From Acidimicrobiia bacterium (lineage in GTDB: Bacteria > Actinomycetota > Acidimicrobiia > Acidimicrobiales > AC-14): a stretch of 64,000 nucleotides of DNA. The translations under genes and the position numbers were made by a program. Below are positions 32,428 to 43,721 of the stretch, piece by piece. Positions within the stretch are counted from its first letter, which is position 1, and the number at the start of each line of letters is the position of its first letter. Location: NCBI GenBank assembly GCA_023264995.1, contig JAHFUR010000019.1, forward strand, positions 1 to 64,000, read 5' to 3'. The notes under the pieces are model-generated. The model worked only from the letters and a program-made list of their open reading frames with translations. It did not search any database and was not told the DNA's origin.

Positions 32428-34524
32428 GTGGACGACGCTGGCGCGGGGGGCGACGTCGGCGGCGGGCCCCCTCTCGACGACGGGACGGCCGGTCCGGCGG
32501 TCGCCCCCGGTTACGTCGACCGCGTCGAGATCCTCGAACAGCAGGTCCGCCAGCTGACGAGCCGGCTGGCCGGTTGGGTCGAGGCGCAGCTCATCCGCGC
32601 CGTCGATGATCGGCGCAACGAGATGAAGGTGCTCCGCTCGGAGCTGCAGCTGGTGGTGAACGAGCAGCTCGCCGGGGCCCGGGCCGAGGTGGCCTCGCTG
32701 GTCAACGTCGAGGCCCGGCGGCTCGAGGCCGGCCAGGAACAGCTGGGCGAGCGCTTGGACGCCATGGCCACCCGGGCGTCGGAGGCGGTGGCGACGACCG
32801 TGGCGCTCGCCGGCTCGGCGTCCACGGAGCCCGAACGCGTCGACCGGCTCGAAGCGCTGGTTTCCCGCGCCCTCTCCGAGCTTGCGGCCGTCAAGGCCGC
32901 CGGCGACGCGGTCCCCGATGACGCTCGGCTGGATGCCTTCGAGCAGCGGGTCAAAGCGGCCATGGGGCGCCTGAGCGATTCCGTCGAGGGGCGCCTCGTC
33001 GAGGTGACGAGCAGCCGCGAGGCCGAACTGATGGCCCGGCTCGATCACCTGGAGCACGAGGCCAGCGCCGTCCTGGACGGGTCGACGACCGCCCAGCAGT
33101 CAGCACAGGCGGCGCGCGACCACGCCGAACTTCTCGAGAAGCAGGTCAAGGCGGCGCTGGCCCGCCTTGAGGAGGCGGTGGACGCTCGGGTCGCCGACCT
33201 GGGCACCGTCCGCGACGCCGACGTCGTCGCCCACCGGGCCGGGGAGGTGGCCCACGCCGAAGGGCTGGCCTCTCTACGGGCTGAGGTCGGCGCGGTCCAG
33301 GAACGGGCCGATGCCCTCGAGCAACGGGTCAAGGCGGCGATCGGGCGACTGGCCGAGTCGGTCGAAGCCCGGGTGGCGGGTGTGACGGCCGCGACCCCTG
33401 CCGACGTCGTGGCCGTGCGGGAGGAGATCGAGGAAGCGTTCGCCTCCCAGCTGAGGGACGCACGCGCCGAGATTTCGACGGCGGTCGCCGATGCCCATCG
33501 GCGGTTCCTCGTGTCGGTCGACACGCTGGAGGAGCGGATGTCGACGCTGGCCGACGAGTCGGCGGCGGTACGGGCCGCACTCGGCGACGTGGTGGCGGTG
33601 CAGGAGACGGTGAGCTCCGACGGCCGGCGCATCGAGGCGCTCGAGGTGCACACCCGCCGTACCGATGCCCGCCTGGGCGAGGTGGTCGACGCCAAGCTTT
33701 CGGAGCTGGCCGGCCAGCGCGGCGCCGACATCGACGGCTTGCAGCGGCAGTTCCGCGCCGCCCTCGACGCCCACCTCACCGCCACCCGGGCGGAGGTGAC
33801 GCTGGCCCTCGGCGAGTATCGCGAACAGCTCGCCGCGGCCGTCGCCGACCTGGCCCGGCGACGCGACGACCTCGCCGCGCTGGGGGCGCGGCTCGACGAG
33901 AGCCGCGCTGAGATGTCGAGGGTGGCATCGTTGACGGGGAAGCTGGGGCAGGTCCAGGACCAGATCCAGGGGACGGTCGCAACCGTCGCCCAGCGGGTCG
34001 AATTCCTGGCCAGCACGGCCGCCGGTGAGGGTGGGAGCCTCGCCCCCCTGCGGAGCGACGTGCGCCAGCTGCAAGCGCAGGTGGCCGACCTGGCCGAGGC
34101 CCTCGCCGAGGCGCAAGCTCGGCGGAGGCCCCCCTCGGTGGCCAAGAAGCCACCGCCGCCGTCACCACCGGCTCCGGCGACGGCCCCGGCCCGCAAGGTC
34201 GCCGCGCCAGCGAAGACGGTCGCCGCCCCGGCGAAGAAGGTCACGCCGCCGGCGAAGAAGGTCGTGCCGGCAAAGAAGGTCGCCGCGCCGGCGAGGAAGG
34301 TCGCTGCGCCGGCGAAGAAGGTCGCTGCGGCGGCGAGGAAGGTTGTCGTGCCGGCGCCACCGGCGGTGCCGGCCCCGCTCCCACGGGCCAGGAAATCGGC
34401 CATGGCCGAAGCGGTTGCCATCGCTCGTGCCGCCACGGCTGCGCCATCCAGGAAGGCGGCGCCGGCGGCCAAGAAGACCGCTTCGGCCCCCAAGGCGCCG
34501 GCGGCCCGGCGCCGGGTTCAGTAG
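32428..34524 (+). CDS. Long coiled-coil protein with histone H1-like Lys/Ala/Pro C-terminal tail
   Basis: Heptad-rich body with repeated VKAAxxRLxxSVExR units; tail KKVxxPAKKVAAPARKVAAPAKKV; TACGCT-7-GTG. Confidence 0.7.
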   Translation: MDDAGAGGDVGGGPPLDDGTAGPAVAPGYVDRVEILEQQVRQLTSRLAGWVEAQLIRAVDDRRNEMKVLRSELQLVVNEQLAGARAEVASLVNVEARRLEAGQEQLGERLDAMATRASEAVATTVALAGSASTEPERVDRLEALVSRALSELAAVKAAGDAVPDDARLDAFEQRVKAAMGRLSDSVEGRLVEVTSSREAELMARLDHLEHEASAVLDGSTTAQQSAQAARDHAELLEKQVKAALARLEEAVDARVADLGTVRDADVVAHRAGEVAHAEGLASLRAEVGAVQERADALEQRVKAAIGRLAESVEARVAGVTAATPADVVAVREEIEEAFASQLRDARAEISTAVADAHRRFLVSVDTLEERMSTLADESAAVRAALGDVVAVQETVSSDGRRIEALEVHTRRTDARLGEVVDAKLSELAGQRGADIDGLQRQFRAALDAHLTATRAEVTLALGEYREQLAAAVADLARRRDDLAALGARLDESRAEMSRVASLTGKLGQVQDQIQGTVATVAQRVEFLASTAAGEGGSLAPLRSDVRQLQAQVADLAEALAEAQARRRPPSVAKKPPPPSPPAPATAPARKVAAPAKTVAAPAKKVTPPAKKVVPAKKVAAPARKVAAPAKKVAAAARKVVVPAPPAVPAPLPRARKSAMAEAVAIARAATAAPSRKAAPAAKKTASAPKAPAARRRVQ
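34186..34356 (+). repeat. Degenerate tandem repeat encoding (A/P)xKKVAAPA units
   Basis: Recurrent gcgccggcgaagaaggtcgc unit. Confidence 0.7.
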
Positions 34525-35627
34525 ACGATCACCGACCGGGCCACCTCGCCCGCCTTCATGGCCCGCAGGGCCTCGTTCACGCCGGCGAGGTCGATGCGTC
34601 GGGTGACCAGCTCGTCGAGGAGCAGGCGGCCGTCGCGATAGAAGTCGATGAGGCGGGGGACGTCGCGGCGGATGTCCGACGAGCCGTACCAGCAGCCCTT
34701 GATGGCCCGCTCCTGGAGCACGATCCCCAACATCGCCGGCAGGGTGAGCATCACGTCGAGGCGGGGGATGCCCACGAGGACCGCCTGGCCGCCCCGGCGG
34801 GTCATGTCGATGGTCTGCTCGATCGTCGTCGCGATGCCGAGCGCCTCGAAGGCCACGTCGGCGCCGCGCTGGCCGGTGAGGTCGCGGACGGCGTTGGCGG
34901 GACCGACGCGGGTGGCGTCGACGGTGTGGGTGGCGCCGAACGCCTCGGCGGTGGCCAGCTTGGCCGGGCTCACGTCGATGGCAACGATCATCTCGGCTCC
35001 GGCGATGCGGGCGCCCTGGATGATGTTGAGGCCCACCCCGCCACACCCGACGACCGCCACGGCGTCGCCCGGCCGGATCGTGGCTGTGTTGAGGGCCGCG
35101 CCCACCCCGGTCAGGACCGCGCAGCCGAGAAGGGCGGCGATGTCGAGGGGGAGGTCGTGGGGGATCTTGACCGCCGCGCACGCAGGGACCACCGTCTCCT
35201 CGGCGAAGGTGCCGGTACCCGACATCTGGAACAGGGGCGCCCCGTCGAGGCGCAGCCTGGGGGTGCCGTCGAGCAACCCGCCGGCCAGGAGCACGACGTC
35301 GGCAGCCTGGCAAAGCTGCGGCTGGCCCCGCCGGCAGAAGAAGCAGGCGCCGCACTGAGGCACCCAGGAGACGACCACGTGGTCGCCGGGAGCCAGGTCG
35401 GTGACGTCAGGGCCGACCTCGACGACGATGGCCGACGCTTCGTGGCCGAGCACGGCCGGCATGGGGACGGGAAGGGTGCCGTCCTGCATGGAGAGGTCTG
35501 AGCGGCAGACCCCGCAGGCCGCCACCCGCACGCGGACCTCGCCGGCGCGGGGCGCCTCCACCTCGACGTCGTCACGGATGACGAGCGGCTGGTCGAGGCC
35601 GGTCAGCACCGCGGCCCTAGTGGCCAT
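34518..35627 (-). CDS. Zn-dependent alcohol dehydrogenase (class III/Rxyl type)
   Basis: ACGVCRSDLSMQDG, GHEASAIVVEVG, QCGACFFCRRGQPQLC, VVGCGGVGLNII. Confidence 0.9.
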   Translation of the reverse strand: MATRAAVLTGLDQPLVIRDDVEVEAPRAGEVRVRVAACGVCRSDLSMQDGTLPVPMPAVLGHEASAIVVEVGPDVTDLAPGDHVVVSWVPQCGACFFCRRGQPQLCQAADVVLLAGGLLDGTPRLRLDGAPLFQMSGTGTFAEETVVPACAAVKIPHDLPLDIAALLGCAVLTGVGAALNTATIRPGDAVAVVGCGGVGLNIIQGARIAGAEMIVAIDVSPAKLATAEAFGATHTVDATRVGPANAVRDLTGQRGADVAFEALGIATTIEQTIDMTRRGGQAVLVGIPRLDVMLTLPAMLGIVLQERAIKGCWYGSSDIRRDVPRLIDFYRDGRLLLDELVTRRIDLAGVNEALRAMKAGEVARSVIVY

Positions 35628-35650
35628 GCCTGCCCCTCCCGGTGCCTGCC

Positions 35651-35944
35651 CTAGTGGCCATCGGGCTCTCCACGGTCGGCCTTGTCGGCGGCGCGGACGC
35701 CGTAGGAGATCACGATCGACGGCGCCAGCAGAGCGGAGCCGGCGGCCAGGCCGCCGATGACGATGGTCACCATCGCCGGCCGGAACGAGGTGACCGCGCC
35801 GGCCACGAACACGGCGATGGCCACCAGCCACAGGCCGTACCCGACCTGCTGCCCCCGGGCGACGAGCCGGGCGATCCGCGCCCGGCGAGCCAGGACCGGG
35901 TCGTCGGGCGGCTCGGGACGGGTGGGCACGCCGCATGCTGGCAC
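35651..35944 (-). CDS. Small two-TM membrane protein, function unknown
   Basis: RARIARLVARGQQVGYGLWLVAIAVFVAGAVTSF...; start uncertain (35944 or 35929). Confidence 0.6.
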   Translation of the reverse strand: MPACGVPTRPEPPDDPVLARRARIARLVARGQQVGYGLWLVAIAVFVAGAVTSFRPAMVTIVIGGLAAGSALLAPSIVISYGVRAADKADRGEPDGH

Positions 35945-35978
35945 GGCCGCAGCACCCGGTGCGGCCGTGCCAGCATGC
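35933..35978. promoter_or_regulatory. 18-bp perfect hairpin overlapping the start of the small membrane protein gene
   Basis: GCATGCTGGCACGGCCGC-agcacccggt-GCGGCCGTGCCAGCATGC. Confidence 0.7.
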
Positions 35979-35984
35979 CTGTGC

Positions 35985-36122
35985 CTATCCCTGGTGTCGA
36001 CGGTCTGGCTCATCCTTCGTCGAGGACCGCCCAAGCGCGTCCTTGTCCTCCAGGTCGACCCGAGGCTGGAGGTCCTTGGCGATCCAGTCGAACGGCGGCA
36101 CAGTCTCGTCCTCTAGCTCCAC
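35985..36122 (-). CDS. Possible small acidic protein
   Basis: ORF VELEDETVPPFDWIAKDLQPRVDLEDKDALGRSSTKDEPDRRHQG directly after sortase gene; short, start uncertain. Confidence 0.35.
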   Translation of the reverse strand: MELEDETVPPFDWIAKDLQPRVDLEDKDALGRSSTKDEPDRRHQG

Positions 36123-36151
36123 GTGAGCCGCACGGACCGGGATCCGCCCCG

Positions 36152-37078
36152 TTACACGTTGGCGGGGAGCAGCCGGGCGACGTTCTCGAAGAAGAGGAAC
36201 AGGGCCACGAGGAAGATCGGCGTACCCACGATGTAGGCCGTCCAGCGCCGGCCCGACCAGCGGCCGACGGCCCAAGCGGCCAACCAGATGCTGGCGGCCA
36301 GGATGCCCCAGGCGATGGCGGGCCGGTTGGCGGCGCCGGCCCCCGACAGGCCGGGCCGTTCGAGGCCCGACGCCAGCTCGGTCGTCCGGGGCGGGGAGGT
36401 CGTGGGTGTGGTGCCGACGGGGACCACGGGGGCGTCCACCGGCGGGCCGGTGAGCTGGGCTATCACGATGAGGCGGGACTCGGCGCTGTACTTCGGGTGG
36501 CACGTGGTGAGGGTGAGCCGGTTGTCCTTGGTGTTGTCGAGCACCTCGATCGACTCCGGCGTGACCACCTTCTTCTCGATGACCGAGTAGTGGAACGTGC
36601 CCGCCTTGGTGGTGATGCTGATGTCGTCACCGGCGACCAGCTCGTCGATGCGGTTGAACGGATGGCCGTAGGTGGTGCGGTGCCCGGCCAGGGCGGCGTT
36701 CCCGGCCTCGCCCGGCATCTTGGTGTCGGGGTAGTGGCCGACACCCTTCTTCAGTTCCTCGACGCCGACACCTTCCACCACGACCTCGTCGAGACCGATC
36801 TTCGGGATGTTGATGACGGCCACCGCGTCGCCGTCGGGCACGGCCGCGGCGATGGTGGTGGTCGGCGCCGTCGTGGGGGACGACGGCGACGTCGGCACCG
36901 TGTCGGCCGCCGCCGGCGACGGCCCGGCCAGTGTCCGGGCGAACTGGGAGCGCAGGTTCTTCTGCTCCCGGTCATGGGTCAGCCCGGTGCCCCAGAGCTG
37001 GTAGACGACGAAGAGCAGGATCAGGACGCCAACGGAGATGAGCGTCTTGCCCAGGCCCCTGACAATGCGCCGGATCAC
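36152..37078 (-). CDS. Class E sortase
   Basis: LAGHRTTYGHPFNRIDEL, RLTLTTCHPKYSAESRLIV; leaderless-type TAGCCT-8-GTG. Confidence 0.9.
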   Translation of the reverse strand: MIRRIVRGLGKTLISVGVLILLFVVYQLWGTGLTHDREQKNLRSQFARTLAGPSPAAADTVPTSPSSPTTAPTTTIAAAVPDGDAVAVINIPKIGLDEVVVEGVGVEELKKGVGHYPDTKMPGEAGNAALAGHRTTYGHPFNRIDELVAGDDISITTKAGTFHYSVIEKKVVTPESIEVLDNTKDNRLTLTTCHPKYSAESRLIVIAQLTGPPVDAPVVPVGTTPTTSPPRTTELASGLERPGLSGAGAANRPAIAWGILAASIWLAAWAVGRWSGRRWTAYIVGTPIFLVALFLFFENVARLLPANV

Positions 37079-37147
37079 AGCGACCGAGGCTACTGCCGCC
37101 CTGCATGGACCGGAGTTCATCCCCGCCGGTACCGTGGTGACGTCTCC

Positions 37148-37834
37148 ATGGCCTTTGCCGTCCGCCTTCGTTCTGCTGTCTCACTTCTCGGCCGCTTCCC
37201 GGCCCTGGCCGGAGTCGACCTCGACGTTGCCGCCGGCGAGATCGTGCTGGTCCAGGGGGCCAATGGGGCGGGGAAGACCACCCTGCTGCGGGCTTGCGCC
37301 GGCCTGGCTGCCTTTACCGCGGGCGAGGCCGAGGTGCTCGGCCACGACCTGCGCAAGGACCGCAAGGCCGTGCGCCGCCGGATCGGGCTTCTCGGCCACG
37401 CCACCTTCCTCTACGACGACCTCACGGTGGCCGACAACCTCCAGTTCTCGGCCCGCGCCGCCGGCGCCGACCCGGGCTCGGCCGCCGACGCCATGGCCCG
37501 GTTGGGCCTCGACGGTCGCCTTCGCGACGTCGCCGCCGGCCGTCTCTCCGCCGGCCAACGTCGACGGGTGGCCGTGGCCGCCGTGGTCGCCCGTCACCCC
37601 GACCTCTGGCTGCTCGACGAGCCCCACGCCGGCCTCGACGCCGGCGGCCGCGACATCCTCGACCACCTCGTCCGCGACGCGGCGGCGGCCGGCGCCACCG
37701 TGCTGCTGGCGTCCCACGAGCTCGACCGGGCTGCGGCCCTGGCCACCCGTACCGTCGTCATGGCCGGCGGGCAGGTCACCAACGGGCTGCTCACGCCGCC
37801 GGCGGCGGCCAAGGAGCCCGTGCATGTGGCGTGA
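37148..37834 (+). CDS. ccmA: Haem exporter ATP-binding protein CcmA
   Basis: Walker A GANGAGKTTLLRACAGL, LSAGQRRRVAVAAVVA; first gene of ccm cluster. Confidence 0.87.
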   Translation: MAFAVRLRSAVSLLGRFPALAGVDLDVAAGEIVLVQGANGAGKTTLLRACAGLAAFTAGEAEVLGHDLRKDRKAVRRRIGLLGHATFLYDDLTVADNLQFSARAAGADPGSAADAMARLGLDGRLRDVAAGRLSAGQRRRVAVAAVVARHPDLWLLDEPHAGLDAGGRDILDHLVRDAAAAGATVLLASHELDRAAALATRTVVMAGGQVTNGLLTPPAAAKEPVHVA

Positions 37835-38492
37835 CGCGGCCCTGGTGGCCGGCAAGGACCTGCGGGTCGAGGCCCGGTCGCGAGTCGGCGTCAACCAGGT
37901 CGTCCCCTTCGCCCTGCTCGTACTCATCGTGTTCGCCTTCGCCCTGGACTCCGACCGGGGCACGCTGGCCTCGGTCGGCCCCGGCCTGTTCTGGGTGACG
38001 GTGCTGTTCTCCGGGCTGCTGGCTATCCAGCGGTCGTTCGTGATCGAGGCCGACGACGACGCCCGCGACGCCCTCCGCCTGTCCGGGCTCGACGGCGCCG
38101 GCATCTTCCTGGGCAAGGCCGGGGCGGTGGCCGCCCAGCTGGCCGTCCTCGAGGTGGTCCTGGCCCTCGGTGTGGTCGTGCTCTACAACGTCCACCTGCA
38201 CGGTGCGGTGATGCTCCTGCTCACCTGTTTGGCGGCCACAGTGGGGCTCGCCGCGGCCGGTACCGTCTACGGCATCATCGCCGCCGGCCTCCGGGTCCGG
38301 GACACGCTGCTGCCCCTGTTGGTCCTCCCGGTGCTCGCCCCCGTACTCTTGGCGGCAGCGCGGGCGTGCGAAGCCGCCCTCGCCGGCACCCCGTCCGAAG
38401 GCTGGCCCTGGGTGCGGCTGCTGTTCGTCTTCGCCACCATCTATGTGACGTTCGGGGTCGTAGCGTTCGGCCCCCTCCTGGAGGAAGCTTGA
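37824..38492 (+). CDS. ccmB: Haem exporter permease CcmB
   Basis: Six TM segments, position between ccmA and ccmC, overlapping starts. Confidence 0.85.
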   Translation: MWRDAALVAGKDLRVEARSRVGVNQVVPFALLVLIVFAFALDSDRGTLASVGPGLFWVTVLFSGLLAIQRSFVIEADDDARDALRLSGLDGAGIFLGKAGAVAAQLAVLEVVLALGVVVLYNVHLHGAVMLLLTCLAATVGLAAAGTVYGIIAAGLRVRDTLLPLLVLPVLAPVLLAAARACEAALAGTPSEGWPWVRLLFVFATIYVTFGVVAFGPLLEEA

Positions 38493-39253
38493 CCACCACC
38501 ACCCGCAGCTCGCGGCCCGTCCAGATCCTGGGCTGGCTGTCGGCCATCAGCCTGGCCCTGACCGCGGTCATGGCGCTGGTGATCTCGCCACCCGACGTGA
38601 ACATGGGCGACTCGGTCCGGCTCCTCTACCTGCATGTCCCCACCGCCTGGCTGGCCATGTACGTGTCCTTCGGCGTGACCACCCTGGCCAGTGCCCTGTA
38701 CCTGTGGAAGCGCACCCGCTCGCGGTTCTGGGACCTCACCGCCGGCGCCTCGGCCGAGATCGGCGTGCTCTTCCTCGGCCTCACCCTCCTCATCGGCTCC
38801 ATCTGGGGCCGGATCACCTGGGGCGTGTGGTGGACCTGGGACGCCCGCCTGACCACCACCGCTGTCCTGTTCGTGCTCTACCTCGGCTACCTGGCCGTGC
38901 GGAAGGTGCCGGCGTCGCCCGAGGTCCAGGCCCGCCGGTCGGCCATCGTGGCCGTCGCCGCTTTCCTCGACGTGCCCATCGTCCACCAGTCGGTCGAGTG
39001 GTGGCGCACGCTGCACCAGCCGGCCACCATCGGCGACGAGCGCCGCCTGCTCGACCCCCAGATCCACGGGGCCATGGCCTGGACGCTCCTGCTGGGCGTG
39101 GTGGCCTTCACCCTCCTCTACTGCTGGTTGCTGGCTCACCGCTTCCGCCTGGCCTGGCTCGAGGACCGGCTGGCGGATCGTCACCTCGAAGTGGCCATCG
39201 AGGAACGGCGGGCCGAAGCCGGGCTGTCCGAGGCCGCCGAGGTCACATCGTGA
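38489..39253 (+). CDS. ccmC: Cytochrome c maturation protein CcmC
   Basis: LHVPTAWLAMY, WGRITWGVWWTWDARLTT; TTG start overlapping ccmB stop. Confidence 0.9.
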   Translation: MTTTTRSSRPVQILGWLSAISLALTAVMALVISPPDVNMGDSVRLLYLHVPTAWLAMYVSFGVTTLASALYLWKRTRSRFWDLTAGASAEIGVLFLGLTLLIGSIWGRITWGVWWTWDARLTTTAVLFVLYLGYLAVRKVPASPEVQARRSAIVAVAAFLDVPIVHQSVEWWRTLHQPATIGDERRLLDPQIHGAMAWTLLLGVVAFTLLYCWLLAHRFRLAWLEDRLADRHLEVAIEERRAEAGLSEAAEVTS

Positions 39254-39375
39254 ACGACGCCGGCTACATCTTCGCCGGGTACTTCAGCACGTTCGCCATC
39301 CTGGCCGGGTACGCGGCCTGGGTCATCCGCCGGAAGCGGAGCCTGAGCCGGCTGCTCCGGCCGGAGGACGGGTGA
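39250..39375 (+). CDS. CcmD-like short membrane protein
   Basis: 41 aa, single TM followed by RRKR, between ccmC and ccmE. Confidence 0.6.
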   Translation: MNDAGYIFAGYFSTFAILAGYAAWVIRRKRSLSRLLRPEDG

Positions 39376-39778
39376 TCGACACCCGCCGCCGGCTCTGGCT
39401 GGCCGGCGTCATCGTGCTGGCGGCCCTGGGGTTCCTGGTCTTCCAGGGCCTGGGCAACGCCACGCTCTACTTCCGCACCGCCGACGAGGCCGTCGCCCAG
39501 CGGGCGCAGCTGGGCGAGCGCCGGTTCCGCATCGAGGGCGATGTGGTCGACGGCAGCGTCCGCCAGACCGGCAACGACGTCACCTTCACCCTCACTGCGA
39601 ACAGCGTCGAGGTGCCGGTGATGCACAAGGGCGACCCGCCCGAGCTGTTCCGCCCCGGCATCCCCGTCGTGCTCGAAGGCCGCTTCCAAGGCGACCACTT
39701 CGCCAGTGACCGCATCCTGGTCAAGCACTCCGAGACCTACGTGGCCAAGAACCCAGAGCGGGTTACGACGACCCAACC

Positions 39779-39782
<4 letters not shown>
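39372..39782 (+). CDS. ccmE: Cytochrome c maturation haem chaperone CcmE
   Basis: FRIEGDVVDGSV, YEG-type GIPVVLEGRFQGDHFASDRILVKHSETY. Confidence 0.87.
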
Positions 39783-41778
<1,996 letters not shown>

Positions 41779-41782
<4 letters not shown>

Positions 41783-42228
41783 GCCGGCGGCTGACGTGGG
41801 CCCTGCTCGGCCTGGTCCTGGTCGTGGCCTTGGCCGTTGGCTCCCGCGGCCCGTCCGGCCCGGTGACTGAGGACCAGCGGGCTCGGCGCATCACCTCGAT
41901 CGTGCGTTGCCCCACCTGCCGGGGCCTGTCGGTGGCCCAGTCCGACGCCCCGTCGGCCGAGGCCATCCGAGACGAGGTGCGCCGGCGGGTGGGAGCGGGG
42001 GAGACCGACGCCCAGATCAAGGCCTACCTGGTCAGCCGCTACAGCGAGGACATCCTGCTGCAGCCCAAGACCGCCGGCGCCGGCCTGGTCGTCTGGGCCC
42101 TCCCGGTGGTCGGGGGGGCAGCCGCGGTCGGGGGGCTGGTCGTCGTCCTGCGCCGCCGGCGCCTGCGTCCCGGCGCCAAGGTGTCCGACGACGACCAGGC
42201 TCTGGTCGACGCGGCTCTGGGCCGGTGA
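41779..42228 (+). CDS. ccmH: CcmH/CcmL family protein
   Basis: RCPTCRGLSVAQSDAPSAEAIRDEVRRRVGAGETDAQI. Confidence 0.9.
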
Positions 42229-42944
42229 CGGTGAGCAGCCGCGACGAGCTCGAGGAGGAGCGCGACTTCCTGCTGGCGTCGTTGCGGGAGCTGGAGCTCG
42301 AGCGCGATGCCGGCGAGCTGTCGGCCCGGGACTACCAGGCCTTGCACGACGACTACACGGCGAGGGCCGCGGTGGTGCTACGGGCCTTGGAGCAGCGCCC
42401 GGCCCGGCCCGGGCGACCGCGGCCCGAGCAGGTCCGGACTCGCCGCCCGCTCGCCATCACTATTGGCGTCGTGCTCGTCATCGCTGCCTTGACCGGGGCC
42501 ACGGTGGTCATGTTCTCGGGCCAGCGCCGGGCCGGCGCGCCGATCACGGGGTCGTTGCCCGACACGCCTTCCGGCAAGATGCAGCAGGCCCTCCAGATGG
42601 AGAGCGAGGGCAAGGCCGCCGACGCCCTGAAGATCTACGACGACCTGCTCAAGGCCGATCCTCGCAACGTCCAGGCCCTGGCCTACCGGGGCTGGCTGCT
42701 GAAGCGGGCCGGCCTGCCCGACCTGGCCCTGGCCGCCCTGGACCAGGCCGTCGCCATCGACCCCAAGTTCCCCGACGCCCACTTCTTCAGGGGCATGGTC
42801 CTCTACCAGGACCGCAACGACCCCGCCGGCGGGGTGGCCGAGTTCCGGTTGTTCCTGTCGAACAACCCACCGCAGGAGATGGTCCCCTTGGTGGAGGACG
42901 TCCTGAAGCGGGCCATGGCCGACGCCGGACAGGCGGCGCCCTGA
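42225..42944 (+). CDS. CcmI-like TPR protein
   Basis: SRDELEEERDFLLASLRELELERDAGELSARDYQAL, then TM and TPR repeats. Confidence 0.75.
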   Translation: MTVSSRDELEEERDFLLASLRELELERDAGELSARDYQALHDDYTARAAVVLRALEQRPARPGRPRPEQVRTRRPLAITIGVVLVIAALTGATVVMFSGQRRAGAPITGSLPDTPSGKMQQALQMESEGKAADALKIYDDLLKADPRNVQALAYRGWLLKRAGLPDLALAALDQAVAIDPKFPDAHFFRGMVLYQDRNDPAGGVAEFRLFLSNNPPQEMVPLVEDVLKRAMADAGQAAP

Positions 42945-42981
42945 CCGGTTCGGGAGCGCCGGATCCGGGCAGACTGACGGC

Positions 42982-43236
42982 ATGAGCCTCATCGCCTTCC
43001 TCATCAGCCTGGTCGTCGCCGGCGCCCTGTTCGGTGCGCTGGGCCGGCTCGCCATCCCCGGGCCCAACCCCATGACCATCGGCATGACGATCCTGGTGGG
43101 CATCGTCGGGTCGTTCATCGGCGGGCTCATCGGATCTGCGCTCGGCGCCGGCGCGGCGGTGATCTTCGTCCTCGAGGTCTTGGGCGCGGCCGGCGTCGTG
43201 TACTTCATGCAGCGCCGAGGCGCCGGCGCCCGTTGA
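42982..43236 (+). CDS. GlsB/YeaQ/YmgE-family small membrane protein
   Basis: IPGPNPMTIGMTILVGIVGSFIGGLIGSALG. Confidence 0.75.
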   Translation: MSLIAFLISLVVAGALFGALGRLAIPGPNPMTIGMTILVGIVGSFIGGLIGSALGAGAAVIFVLEVLGAAGVVYFMQRRGAGAR

Positions 43237-43289
43237 CCCCCGCCGGCCCGCCTAGGGTCGTGGCGACCGTACCGGGACCGAGGAGGAAT

Positions 43290-43718
43290 ATGGCCGACCG
43301 CACCGCGAGCGCCAGCTGGCAGGGAGATCTGTTCGAGGGGTCCGGCATGGTGTCGGCCGTATCGAGCGGGCTCTTCACCGAGGCCGGCGTCACGTGGGCC
43401 TCGCGGACGGCCGAGCCGGGCGGGCTGACCAGCCCCGAGGAGTTGCTGGCCAGCGCCCACGCCGCCTGCTTCTGCATGGCCCTGTCGAACGAGCTGAGCT
43501 CCCGGGGCCACCCGCCGGCCCGCCTCGACGTCCAGGCCACCTGCACCTTCGTGCCCGGGACGGGCATCACCACCATGGCCCTCGACGTGACCGCCGCGGT
43601 GCCGGGCGTCGACGAGGCCGCCTTCCGCGAGGGCCTCGATGCCGCCGAGGGGTCGTGCCCGATGTCCGGGGCCCTACGGGGCAACGTCGCCATCCACATC
43701 ACCGGCACGCTCGGCTGA
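43290..43718 (+). CDS. OsmC/Ohr family peroxiredoxin-like protein
   Basis: SPEELLASAHAACFCMALSNELSSRG. Confidence 0.9.
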   Translation: MADRTASASWQGDLFEGSGMVSAVSSGLFTEAGVTWASRTAEPGGLTSPEELLASAHAACFCMALSNELSSRGHPPARLDVQATCTFVPGTGITTMALDVTAAVPGVDEAAFREGLDAAEGSCPMSGALRGNVAIHITGTLG

Positions 43719-43721
43719 CCG

